Part shown: positions 9,400-19,679 of the stretch, piece after piece
Layout: each line of letters starts with the position of its first letter
Position numbering within the stretch: the first letter of the stretch is position 1
Source: Chondrus crispus
Lineage: Eukaryota > Rhodophyta > Florideophyceae > Gigartinales > Gigartinaceae
NCBI RefSeq assembly: GCF_000350225.1
Contig: NW_005179070.1
Coordinates: 1 to 64,000 of the forward strand
DNA: 64,000 bases
Reading direction: 5' to 3'
Translations under genes and position numbers: made by a program
The notes under the pieces: model-generated
Database searches by the model: none
What the model was told of the DNA's origin: nothing
The model's input: only the letters and a program-made list of their open reading frames with translations

Positions 9400-10552
9400 G
9401 GACGTTATTGCGAGTGCCGATGCCGCAGGACCGAGACGAGTCCAGTCTAGTCCACTGCCATCAAGCGGAGGAGTGCGTCACATACCGGAGATATCCCGTA
9501 AATACCATCTATCGGCTGCGACGCGGCGGGAAGGCCTGGGGTGTGGGAGGACGCAGTTCCGCACGAGAGCCTGCTACCTTCTCCTGCGGATGGTGACGGC
9601 AGTGCTCGTGAAGGGTCACCTTCGCATGAACGTGGACATGCATAACTTGGTACCGTCGTGCCATCGATGCTATTCTTCGGTGCACACCCTCAAAGAGAAG
9701 TGGAACGGCGCGGGGGCTTATCCAGAGAGGGGCGGAGGAGAGAATTCCTCGGACAACTGGGGCAGGCAGGACGAGTACGAGGTCGGACGTCGTACTCGGT
9801 GAGAGCCTCAGACTATCAATCATCAGTTGTACAGTTGTACAGCTGTACAAGTGTACAACAACAATGCAGATCATGAAGTTTGATCTCCTGTTCATAACTG
9901 TACAAGTATAAGAGAGAACAATATAATCGCATGGAAGAAGCATTGTAAGTCAGCTTTCTGACATGCAATTGCGTGTCAGATTGAGAAGTCAAATGCACTC
10001 CCCTTCAAGGTCTTGCCGTGCATTCTCTGCAAATAATGTAGCATAGATTCACATTCCCTGTCCTTTGTTCTTGCATGAACCTTTAGCAGTGTACTTAAGC
10101 TGATCTCCCTCGCGTCGCTTTGTAGAGGCCAAGGGCCTCGTCGCTAAGCACAGCACTATCTTAGCATCGGATAAAAGCGAATATAAGGCACTTTGCCTAC
10201 TTGCTGTAACCCTCAAGTCCCAGCCTGCATACTGTCCTTACGCCTGCCCCTCTAACTAAATACAGACTCCATGAGAGACATGCACAACGAATCTGTCTGG
10301 TGAAGTACTATTTTGTGCTGCAGGAAAATTTTGTGATTTCCGGAGCTGTCCGTTCTGAGGGGAGCTGAATTGGGTGTAAAATTTCCACCCCTGTGACGTA
10401 TTTAGGATTGCGCCACTAACCAGCAATACAGTGGACCCTACGCATTAGTGCCGTCCTGTGTGAATACTAGAAAAACAGCACTACTCTGGGGCGGCAGTGA
10501 TCAGTTGGGTGAACCATTGCCCGTCCAAAACTCTGTTATTGAAGTCTGTTGT
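9400..10552. other. Spacer between units 1 and 2
   Basis: No supported gene. It holds a cluster of GTACA words and TTGTACAGCTGTACAA-like palindromes near 9830-9860, and sequence shared with the end of unit 2 (9955-10430 with 16735-17040 and 17455-17640). Bases 9500-9715 and 10440-10550 have no counterpart in the other units. Confidence 0.4.
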
Positions 10553-10978
10553 TATTTCCGACCTTCCCTGTCATGCCTAGCTTCCAAAAAGGCTCGTTTC
10601 GCAGACCTCAAATGTGATAAAGCATTGCTCACATCGCACTCCACATCCAGACTCTGCAAAGATCCACACAACCTTGCCAGAGAAGGAGATGACTACGTCG
10701 TCTGTGACACGTGGCACGACCCGAGTTCTGCTAATCTTGAGCGGCACTAATCCGAGGGTGGCAGTGACAAAAACGGCACTATTGCGCCTCCCCCATGTAC
10801 TGTAATTTCATGAATATTTTGAAATTTGAAAACCACGAGGACGTCCAATCACGCATTGGGAGTACTACCCTTGGTAGCTATGTAGCGGAACTCTGCTTTG
10901 CTCGGACGGCTGTGTCTGTGACGAGCTTGGTTTTGCGGCGGTAAAGTCTCTGTGGTGTTTTCGACGAGAAGCACGCTA

Positions 10979-12397
10979 ATGTCCTGGCGAAGAACAATCT
11001 ATCGTGTTTTGATATGTCAACCGGACAAACAACGCTTCTTGATGCGTGTGGAGCGTGGCGAGTGGGACTTGCCGTACTTCATCCGTGAAGACTTCTCCCA
11101 TTCAAACGTGCGATCCATCATTTCTTCTGTTCAAGAGATTTTTGGTATAGATGAGTCCGTGCAGGGTTTTGTTGTGATGGCTGAACTGCTTGGCAATTTC
11201 GTCGCGTACCTGCCTGAGACTGCTGAGGAGAAGCGCTGCATACAACCGTCCAAAATGCTGCTGTTGGAAAACTTGCAAGAGATTCCGGAGCTGCCATGCG
11301 GCTGGGAATGGCAGGATGTCGAGTTCCTTCGAGCGCATGATAGCTCCTTTTCTCGCGACACGGACTCGGATGTGGACGTCTGCGGTCCGAAAATTGTAAA
11401 GAGAATCACAAAATTTCTGGAGAAAGATCTCACAAGCATGACAGCTTTGTGGCAGCCGCGGTTTCGGTATGGCTGGCATGAGAAGGCTTTAACATGGATG
11501 AAAGCTGTCATCGCATCGGATGGAGGCGAAGTAGGCGGTGAATTCAGACAATACCGATTCGACCCCGCATGCACCATTTTGACGGTGGAAACAAACATTG
11601 GTAAGTATTATCTTAAAGGTACGGATCCGGGATCCGGAGAGATGGATATGACAGCATGTGCTAGCAAAGTGATGCCGGACCGAACGTTAGACGTGGTTTC
11701 CGTATCGAATGAACTACAAAGCGTGATTTCGAGGGAGTTGAATGTTTTGAAAGATTGCGATGAGAGCATTACGAAGAAGGAATGCCTGAGATTTTTAGGA
11801 AGACTTCAGTTGGACTCGTTGCATCATTTAGAGAAGCTCAAAGCCGGGGGATTCCAGGTTCTTGGGCCGCGAGAACTGTGCAGTGCAGTGGATTCTTGGA
11901 TTGTGGACGAAGATCTAATTGAAGATCAAGAATACCTCATGGGGGTATATGCTGAATTGGCACCGGAACTGAAAGCAGAGATTGAACGATTGCAGGAATA
12001 CAACATACCGCTTACTCTCACGCATGGGGATTTTGCCAGTCGGAACCTAGGTCTGAAGAAAGGACGAGACGGGTCGCAACAGCTTGTTGTATTTGATTGG
12101 CAATTCGCTGCAATATCACACCCATTCTTTGACTTGCGAGAAATACACCAGGAGCAAAACATCTCTGAAGAAGAGAGGCGGTGCTATCTAGAGATGTGGA
12201 GGGAATACGAGCCAGTAGAGCGATGTGAGGAACTGTACGAGATCGCGCACCGACTGGGATGGCTCCTGAAGCTTCACGGAATCGCACGAGCTAACAACAG
12301 CAGGCGACCAGAATTACGTTCTGAATGGCCATCTGCGTTCGGTGATGCTGTTGTTAGAATGCATCCGCATATACACGACAAAATCTTGTTCAAATGA
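10979..12397 (+). CDS. Aminoglycoside-phosphotransferase-like kinase, copy 2
   Basis: 472 residues from ATG 10979, the same length as copy 1 and fully open. The catalytic loop THGDFASRNLGL and the FDWQFA metal-binding motif are kept. I count about 35 amino-acid differences from copy 1. They are clustered near residues 27-97, 320-335 and 445-465, while the central 200 residues are almost identical. That pattern suggests conversion tracts or uneven selection. The C-terminal end (SRRPELRSEWPSAFGDAV) matches broken copy 3, not copy 1. It is convergent with the Cys-rich ORF 12810-13070. Confidence 0.8.
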   Translation: MSWRRTIYRVLICQPDKQRFLMRVERGEWDLPYFIREDFSHSNVRSIISSVQEIFGIDESVQGFVVMAELLGNFVAYLPETAEEKRCIQPSKMLLLENLQEIPELPCGWEWQDVEFLRAHDSSFSRDTDSDVDVCGPKIVKRITKFLEKDLTSMTALWQPRFRYGWHEKALTWMKAVIASDGGEVGGEFRQYRFDPACTILTVETNIGKYYLKGTDPGSGEMDMTACASKVMPDRTLDVVSVSNELQSVISRELNVLKDCDESITKKECLRFLGRLQLDSLHHLEKLKAGGFQVLGPRELCSAVDSWIVDEDLIEDQEYLMGVYAELAPELKAEIERLQEYNIPLTLTHGDFASRNLGLKKGRDGSQQLVVFDWQFAAISHPFFDLREIHQEQNISEEERRCYLEMWREYEPVERCEELYEIAHRLGWLLKLHGIARANNSRRPELRSEWPSAFGDAVVRMHPHIHDKILFK

Positions 12398-12809
12398 GTA
12401 ATCCCCGCGTTGTGTACAAGGTTTGGTGTGGTGCGGCTTTGGGGGTAGGGAGTACAGCGGTTGGAACGATTCGTGCACTCATCTAGCACACAAGCATCTG
12501 GCACACGTTAAAGCTTACAGATTGTTGCAATTTCTTCATCGCCTTAGGGATGTAATCTTTCTATCGATTGACATTGCTAAATTGAGGCCCTGTCTGCTGA
12601 AATCGGTCGAGTCGAACAACAGTGGAATTGTACACAAATCAAGCCCATGGCCAAGGTGCACATCATCGAAAGGCAAAAGTGATTTTTATTGAGGGGTAAG
12701 GTATCGATTGCACTTTCCAAGACAGACACTACTTGATGGCGTGCTAGTTTTCACGTTTGGCGGCCCTTTGCTTGTCTGTCTGGGGGGGAGCACATGAGTT
12801 TTGAGTGAG
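12398..12809. other. Convergent 3' flank, unit 2
   Basis: Non-coding, homologous to 5007-5431. It includes the minus-strand AATAAA at 12685-12690. Confidence 0.5.
12685..12690 (-). terminator. Candidate poly(A) signal of Cys-rich gene, copy 2
   Basis: AATAAA on the minus strand, at the position matching 5306-5311. Confidence 0.4.
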
Positions 12810-13070
12810 CTATCCCGGGAACGTCGTGCGGTCCAACGGTTTGTTGCATTTATTGCAAGGCAAGCAGGCACGGGTACAGGCTGTGCAGAATGCAACCAGC
12901 CGTATCGGTTTTGTTACGCATCCGCTCCTCTCACATCGCCTAATGATGTGGTGGTCCTGGTGATGTCTACATTTCATGTACTTATAAGTGTCGACGTTGA
13001 ACACACTTGACAACGAAACGCCGGTCGTTGGACAGATCAATGTCAGGTCGGTGTGCGGGTGTGGTGGCAT
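12810..13070 (-). CDS. Small cysteine-rich putative zinc-binding protein, copy 2
   Basis: An 86-residue ORF from ATG 13070, a paralogue of 5432-5683. HHQDHHIIRRCERSGC and CTACTRACLPCNKCNKPL keep most of the Cys/His ladder. The first cysteine of the first C-x2-C pair is replaced (YMKC instead of CKRC). A 3-residue insertion precedes LVAFC. It is flanked by the same minus-strand TATA-like box (13299-13312) and AATAAA. Function unknown. Confidence 0.5.
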   Translation of the reverse strand: MPPHPHTDLTLICPTTGVSLSSVFNVDTYKYMKCRHHQDHHIIRRCERSGCVTKPIRLVAFCTACTRACLPCNKCNKPLDRTTFPG

Positions 13071-13298
13071 GAGACACTAAATGGTTCAGCGCCTGCGTCT
13101 TGAGCTCGGGCCCGCTTGATACGGGTTGAGGGGGAAAGTGAATAATTTGAAAGCGGGACTTCTGTTGGATGTTGGTTTGGGGTCCGGGTGTTATGGTAAA
13201 TGGGAGTGAACAAGAAGGATCGTCTCGAGAGGATAAGAGCGGCGAGAGGAGAATGGGTCGCGGATACCCCCGGGGAGTCAGAGGGACCCCGGACTTGA

Positions 13299-13312
13299 GC
13301 CTTATATTTATT
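13299..13312 (-). promoter_or_regulatory. TATA-like element of Cys-rich gene, copy 2
   Basis: AATAAATATAAGGC on the minus strand, about 230 bp upstream of ATG 13070, identical to the unit 1 element. Confidence 0.4.
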
Positions 13313-13992
13313 CGCCGCCGCGGACGGCAGACTGTCTCCTCCTTCTCCTACTCTCCCTCCTGTGTGTCTCCCTCCCTCCCTCCTGTGTCCCTCCCTCCAT
13401 GCCTCCACTCCTCCTTCCGTTGATTCATTTGTTCACTGATTTCCACGGCGTAAACTTCCTTCCTCTTTTTTATTGCCGCCAAGCTTTCCACCTGCAAGGT
13501 TGCGCGAAACACTCTAGAAACCCTTGAAATTGCAACTAAAATCTAGTGCAAAAAACCAACCATTAATCAAGCTTCACAACTTTGTCCCGGTTTCAAGTGG
13601 TCGACAGTTGGTGAAGGGCAGGTTGATACTTTTCGTAGAGATTCTAGTGGCGGGACGGCGAAGATAAATTTACTTTTCGTAGAGATAAAGTTAAAGGGGG
13701 GGGTGCCGGTGTTGTCGGACAGTGACAAAAAAATGGGACATGCAAAAGATTTTGAAAAAACATCTCCAACACGGGCCAAGGTGGACCGCCGCGGCGTAAC
13801 GGCGCCAGACAGTGCGCCATATCTCCGAACGACGTGGTTGAAATTAAAGAAAAAATATCTCAATCGATTGCTCACAGCTTTCTACGTATACAAGTGTAGG
13901 AGAGTAATGATGCAACCGCAGCATACAAAACTGGCGGACTTTTCTATTTTTTTAAAATTTTCTTGGATGTCCGATCTCAGTGCTCGGTTGCG

Positions 13993-14115
13993 GTGCAAAA
14001 GTGTCCGCGCGCTTCATGGCCCTGATCTCAATCTCACTCCTCTTCGGTGTCCGTGGTTGTGGGTGCAAAAGTGTCCGCGCGCTTCAATCTCACTCCTCTT
14101 CTGTGTCCGTGCTTG
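13993..14115 (+). repeat. 70-bp tandem duplication
   Basis: Two units starting GTGCAAAAGTGTCCGCGCGC at 13993 and 14063; the second is shortened internally by about a dozen bases. Confidence 0.75.
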
Positions 14116-14319
14116 TTGCCGCAAAGTCCCAGTGGACGACAGGCAGGAGACTGTCCCCTGTCCCCGCAAACGATAAAAAATGGTGATTGCTTGACAAATA
14201 CAAGAACGTTTTCCTTTTAATATTGAGGTTTTTGACCGACGTCTAGAGCACCCCCCTTTTTACTGTAGTAGTGTCTATTAGACCGTTGAGTAGCCAATCA
14301 TCGCGTACGAGTTGGGAGT

Positions 14320-14444
14320 GTTCAGCGTGGCGATCTTCAGCATGACGATGTTCAGCATAACGGTGTTCAGCATAACGGTGTTCAGCACAAAGATGGTCAG
14401 CGTGGCGATGGTCAGCGTGGGGTGCGATGGTCAGCGTGGTGATG
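14320..14444 (+). repeat. 15-bp minisatellite at the head of WD40 copy 2
   Basis: About eight degenerate copies of GTTCAGCGTGGCGAT, more than the roughly six at the matching site in unit 1. Confidence 0.65.
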
Positions 14445-15729
14445 AACGGCGACGGCAGTCGGCTTCTATCGGGATCGTGCGATGATACAGTGCGGCTGTG
14501 GGACGCGCAGACGGGGTCGCATATTGGGCCAACGATGCGTGGGCACACGCTTTTTGGTGTACCGTACAGCGTGGCAATGAGTGAAGACGGGAGACGAGCC
14601 ATGTCGGCGTCGCGCAGGGAGACGCTCATTTGATACCTGGAGACGGGGAAACAACTCGGCGACCCTATTCACGACTGGGCACATCCGGTCAGGGTCACAA
14701 TTAATGCCGACGGGACATGAGCTCTGTCCGGGATACATGGTGACAGGGCGCTTAAAGCGTGGAATCAGCAGTGCCCAGGCACTCTAGTTATGCAAATGAG
14801 CACTTGGAGTTGGGGGAGGCAGAAAAGGGAAGGCGAATCGGTCGGGTCACGGGGCTCAAAGGACGTGTCTCGAGCGTTGCGATGAGTGAAGGTGGGAGGC
14901 GTGTCGTATCGGGAGGTGCGGACAGCACGGTGAAGTTGTGGAACACGAGGACGCAGAAGGAATTGGAAAATGAGGTGGATGGGAACGGTGCGCAAGTGGA
15001 GAGAGGGTTGGGATGAGTGGGGATGGGAAAACGGCGGTGGCAGGATGGGGCGATGGATCTATACGAAAGATGGATGTGGAGACGGGACAACAAGTTGGAG
15101 AGGGGGTGGGTAGAACAAAATGAGGTGTGATGCGTTTGGGAGTGAGCGAAGACGGTAAGAGAGCGATTTCGGGTTGGCGGGACGGCAGGATGCAGGTGTG
15201 GGACCTGGGAGAGATGGGAAAGATAACAGAGGTGATACTGGGCCATGACGACTAGGTGCGGAGTGTTGCGATGAATGAGGACAGAAGCCGAGGAGTTTCT
15301 GGGTCATATGACAAGACTGTGTGTAGGTGGGACGTGGAAAGCGGACGGCAAGTGAGGAAAGCAATGGTCGGGCATTCCCGTTATATAAATTGCGAAACGC
15401 TCAGCGCGAACGACAGGTATGCAGCCTCGGGCTCAGAAGACAAGACGGTGCGGGCGTGGGACGTGGAGAGCGGGATGGAACACGAGTGTGGTGTGGAGTG
15501 TTGCGATGAGCGCAGATGGACACCGGGCAGTGTCTGGATCGTTTGATACAACGGCTCGCGTATGGGACTTGGAGAGTGGTGGGCATGTGGGTCCTGAGCC
15601 ACATGCCAGGCTCTATCGGGACACTCGGGACAGGTGGGGCGTGTGTCAATGAATGAAGACGGGACATGGGTTGTGTCATCGGACTTGAAGGCGATACGAG
15701 TTTGGGACGTGGAGGGCGGGGGCTGCACG
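14420..15729 (+). pseudogene. WD40-repeat protein remnant, copy 2
   Basis: Very close to copy 1. It has the same ladder of WD repeats: LLSGSCDDTVRLWDAQTG near 14465, VSSVAMSEGGRRVVSGG near 14870, VAMNEDRSRGVSGSYDKTV near 15265 and AVSGSFDTTARVWDLESG near 15525. Several stops differ from copy 1 (for instance TAG at 15253 in place of tryptophan), so decay continued after duplication. It is not translatable as one protein. Confidence 0.75.
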
Positions 15730-15986
15730 CAAGTGGTGAGTGTCGACAGAGCAGGGTGGGCAACAGCGTGTGAGAGGTATTTGGGGAACGGGGAAGGGAG
15801 AGGAGAGAGGAGGGAGCGGCACAAAGGGGAGGGGAGAAGCTGGACATGTTGGAGAGGAGGAATGCAATTTTGCAACGGCGAAAGGGCGAGGAGGGCGAGT
15901 CGGGGCGCACTTTGGCGCTGGATGCGTCTGACACATTTGTGTGCAGTGCAATGCATGGGAATCACGACAGCGATAGATTGAGGGCC

Positions 15987-16054
15987 GGGAGTCAAGTCGA
16001 GGGGGTAGACGCCGACGGATGGGAGTCAAGTCGAGGGGGTGGACGTCAACGGGT
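15987..16054 (+). repeat. 34-bp tandem repeat, two copies
   Basis: Units 15987-16020 and 16021-16054, homologous to the three-copy array at 9298-9399. Confidence 0.9.
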
Positions 16055-17804
16055 GGACTTTATTGCGAGTGCCGATGCCGCAGGACCGAGACGAGTCCAG
16101 TGTAGTCCACTGCCGTCAAGCGGAGGAGTGCGTCACATACCGGAGATATCCCGTAAATATTGTTTAAAGCGAGATGGTAGGAGTCTATAGCACGGCATGG
16201 CGTGCATTCGAGGACCAACTGGACTTCAGGGGCCATCGGGTCAAAGGCTTGAAGTAGCGCCGCCGGACACCAGGGACCGCCGGCGCATGGGGAGAGTACA
16301 TATGGTACAGTAGTCTGCTAGCCTCGAGAAGTAAAAGAGTATCGCTCTGAACACTGCACTCGCAACTGAGTGCTGGCAATAAGTCGCAACACATCCGCGG
16401 ATCTGCAAGAAGAGGAGCATCGGGCTCAGCAACCCAAAACCTTTCACAGTGAAAAGATTTCGATCTGAGAATGAGGGTACCTTGCCGAGAGAGGGCTATC
16501 CAGAGAGGGGCGGAGGAGAGAATTCCTCGGACAAATGGGGCAGGCAGGACGAGTACGAGGTCGGACCTCGTACTCGGTGATCTCACCGAGTATTCAAGAG
16601 CCTCAGACTATCAATCATGAGTTGTGCTGCACAACTTGTGCAGTTGTACAGGTTGTACAGCTGTACAAGTGTACAACAGCAATGCAAGCTGATCATGAAG
16701 TTTGATCTCCTGTTCAATTAACTGTAGAAGAGAATGCATGGCAGAAGCATTGTAAGTCAGCTTTCTGACTTGCAATTGCGTGTCAGATTGAGAAGTCAAA
16801 TGTACTCCCCTTCAAGGCCTTGCCGTGCATTCTCTGCAAGTAATGTAGCATAGATTCACATCCCCTGTCCTTTGTTCTTGCATGAGCCTTTAGCAGTGTA
16901 CTTAAGCTGATCTCCCTCGCGTCGCTTTGTAGAGGCCAAGGGCCTAAGCACAGCACTATCTTAGCATCGGATAAAAGCAAATCCAAGACACTTTGCCTAC
17001 TTGCTGTAACCCTCAAGTTCCAGCCTGTATACTGTCCTCACGCTGTAGCCACTTTCGGCTTGGCGAGTGGGCTCGAATGGCGACAGGAGTGGCTGATAGG
17101 CATCCACCTTAAGATCGAATTATGATAGCGTGCAGTACGATGAGATATTAGGATGTGCAACTTTTAGCGAAAGAGGATGGATCGTGGAGCTGACACGAAT
17201 TTGCAGTGCTACCAAACAGGGGAGCACCCTGTTGGCACCTTGAAGCTGACATGAAATTGTGGGAAGTAATGCTACTCGGGTTAGAGAGCTCCTAGCTAGA
17301 AATTAATCGGGATGAGTGCAACCCATAAATGTTCGGTGCGACTTCTTATAAACTCAACGAAGCCAGCGAAATCTGGGAAAGGAGTCACTGGCGATAAACC
17401 AATCTTTGTTACGTTTCAACTTTTGTTCTTGCTTTGGGGCTGTAGCGTCTAAAACGCCTGCCCCTCTAACTAAATACAGACACCATGAGAGACGTGCACA
17501 ACGATTGCCTGGTGAAGTACTATTTTGTTCTTCAGGAAAATTTTGTGATTTCCGGAGCTGTCCGTTCTGAGGGGATCTGAATTGGGCGTAAGATTTCCAC
17601 CCCTGTAACGTACTTAGGATGGCGGCACTAACCAATAATGCCATGAATCTTTTGAAATTTGAAAACCACGAGGACGTCCAATCACGCAGCGGGAGTACAC
17701 TAGCTATGTAGCGGGACCCTGCTTTGTTCACACGGCGGTGTCTGTGACGGGCTTGGATTTGCGCCGGCAAAGTCTCTGTGGTGTTTTCGACGAGAAGCAC
17801 GCTA
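16055..17804. other. Spacer between units 2 and 3
   Basis: No supported gene. Bases 16155-16495 are specific to this unit. GTACA palindromes at 16620-16680 match those at 9830-9860. Bases 16735-17043 and 17454-17639 match 9955-10430 with a 410-bp insertion between. The last 165 bp are the kinase 5' flank. Confidence 0.4.
17044..17453. mobile_element. 410-bp insertion flanked by a 4-bp duplication, unclassified
   Basis: Unit 1 reads straight through CCTTACGCCTGCCCC (near 10235). Unit 2 has the same text split by this block, with ACGC on both sides (17040-17043 and 17454-17457). This is an empty-site/filled-site comparison within one window. The block starts TGTAGCCACTTTC and ends TGTAGCGTCTAAA. 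I see no terminal inverted repeats and no ORF, so the class is unknown. Confidence 0.55.
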
Positions 17805-19217
17805 ATGTCCTGGCGAAGAACAATCTATCGTGTTTTGATATGTCAACCGGACAAACAACGCTTCTTGATGCGTGTGGAGGGTGGCGAGCGGGACTTGCCG
17901 TACTTCATCCGTGAAGACTCCTGTCATTCAGACGTGCGATCCATCATTTCTTCTGTTCAAGAGATTTTTGGTATAGATGAGTCCGTGCAGGGTTTTGTTG
18001 CGATGGCCGAACTGCTTGGCGATTTCTGCGCGTACTTTCCTGGGACTGTTGAGAAGGAGCGCCGCAGACGACCGTCCAAAATTCTGCTGTTGGAAAACTT
18101 GCAAGAGATTCCGGAGCTGCCATGCGGTTGGGAATGGCTGGATGTCGAATTCCTTCAAGCGCATGCTAGCTCCTTTTCTCGCGACACGGACTCGGATGTG
18201 GACAACCGCGGTCCGAAAATTGTAAAGAGAATCACAAAATTTCTGGAGAAAGATCTCACAAGCATGACAACTTTGTGGCAGCCGCGGTTTCGGTATGGCT
18301 GGCATGAGAAGGCTTTCACGTGGATGAAAGCTGTCATCGCATCAGATGGAGGCGAAGTAGGCGGTAAATTCAGGCAATACCGATTCGACCCCGCATGCAC
18401 CATTTTGACGGTCGAAACAAACGTCGGCAAGTATTATCTTAAAGGTACGGATCCGGGATCCGGAGAGATGGATATGACAGCATGTGCTAGCAAAGTGATG
18501 CCGGACCGAACGTTAGACGTGGTTTCCGTATCGAATGAACTACAAAACGTGATTTCGAGGGAGTTGAATGTTTTGAAAGATTGCGATGAGAGCATCTCGA
18601 AGAAGGAATGCCTGAGATTTTTCTTCAGTTGGACTCGTTGCATCATTTAGAGAAGCTCGAGGCCAGGGGATTCCAGATTCTTGGGCCGCGAGAACTGTGC
18701 AATGCAGTGGATTCTTGGATTGTGGACAAAGATCTAATTGAAGGTAACACATACCTCATGGGGGTATATGCTGAATTGGCACCAGAACTGAAAGCAAAGA
18801 TAGAACGATTGCAGGAATACAACATACCGCTTACTCTCACGCATGGGGATTTTGCCAGTCGGAACCTAGGTATGAAGAGAGGACGAGACGGGTCGCAACA
18901 GCTTGTTGTATTTGATTGGCAATTCGCTGCAATATCACACCCATTCTTTGACTTGCAAGAAATACACGAGGAGCAAGACATCTCTGAAGAAGAGAGGCGT
19001 TGCTATCTAGAGATGTGGAGGGAATACGAACCAGTGGAGCGATGTGAGGAACTGTACTAGATCGCGCACCGACTGGGATGGCTCCTGAAGCTTCACGGAA
19101 TCGCACGAGCTAACAACAGCAAGCGACCAGAATTACGTTCTGAATGGCCATCTGCGTTCGGTGATGCTGTTGTTAGAATGCATCCGCATATACACGACAA
19201 AATCTTGTTCAAATGAG
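17805..19217 (+). pseudogene. Aminoglycoside-phosphotransferase-like kinase, copy 3, broken
   Basis: Homologous to copies 1 and 2 from ATG 17805 to TGA 19215-19217. A 7-bp deletion near 18620 (TTTTTCTTCAG where the others have TTTTTAGGAAGACTTCAG) shifts the frame, and TAG at 19058-19060 replaces GAG. The THGDFASRNLGM loop survives downstream of the shift. The first 1.2 kb share most informative sites with copy 1 (for example GGTAACACATAC and GGTATGAAGAGAGG). From about 19100 the sequence and the 3' flank match copy 2. It is a mosaic pseudogene. Confidence 0.88.
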
Positions 19218-19370
19218 TAATCCCCGCGTTGTGTACAAGGTTTGGTGTGGTGCGGCTTTGGAGGTAGGGAGTACAACGGTTGAACGATTCGTGCACTTAT
19301 CTGGCACACAGACATCTGGCACACGTTAAAACTTACGGATTGTTGCAATTTCTACATCACCTTGGCACGG

Positions 19371-19567
19371 GTGCTGTGCAGAATGCAACCAGCCGTATTG
19401 TTTTCGATTCGCATCCTCTCCTCTCACATCGCCCAATGATGTGGTGGTCCTGGTGATGTCCGCACTTCACGCACTTACGAGCGAGTTTCGACACGAAACA
19501 CACTTGACAACGAAACGCCGGCCGTTAGACAGATCAAAGTCAGGTTGGTGTGTTCGTGCGGCAGCAT
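19371..19567 (-). pseudogene. Cys-rich protein remnant, copy 3
   Basis: It starts with ATG 19567 (MLPHEHTNLTLIC). After a frame change it retains KCVKCGHHQDHHIIG and CERRGC, then LVAFCT, where homology ends at a deletion of roughly 300 bp relative to unit 2. It keeps the C-x2-C pair that copy 2 lost, which supports that pair being ancestral. Confidence 0.6.
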
Positions 19568-19679
19568 GAGACACTAAATGGTTCAGCGCCTGCGTCGTGA
19601 GCTCGGGCCCATTTGATACTGATTGAGGGGAAAGTGAATAACTTGAAACCGGGACTTTTGTGGGATGTTGGTTTCGCGT

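Larger units (their letters stand above)
3172..10440 (+). repeat. Tandem host unit 1 (kinase, Cys-rich, WD40)
   Basis: This is the first of three tandem paralogous segments. It aligns with unit 2 (10553-17639) from the shared text beginning TTTCCGACCTTCCCT, with kinase starts 7391 bp apart, and with unit 3 (17640-20716), whose kinase starts 6826 bp after copy 2. Unit 1 alone has an extra block of about 1.2 kb (about 6412-7600). Gene order in each unit is kinase (+), cysteine-rich ORF (-), WD40 pseudogene (+), then a spacer rich in short GTACA-type repeats. Confidence 0.85.
13071..14319. other. Unit 2 spacer
   Basis: This is the 5' flank of the Cys-rich gene, then a CT-rich run (13330-13420), then sequence with no supported gene, including a 70-bp tandem repeat at 13993-14115. 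From about 14145 it matches unit 1 at 6290. Confidence 0.45.
10553..17639 (+). repeat. Tandem host unit 2 (kinase, Cys-rich, WD40)
   Basis: This is the second tandem segment, in the same gene order as unit 1. It lacks the 1.2-kb block of unit 1, has its own spacer material at about 13340-14140 and 16155-16495, and carries a 410-bp insertion at 17044-17453. Confidence 0.85.
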
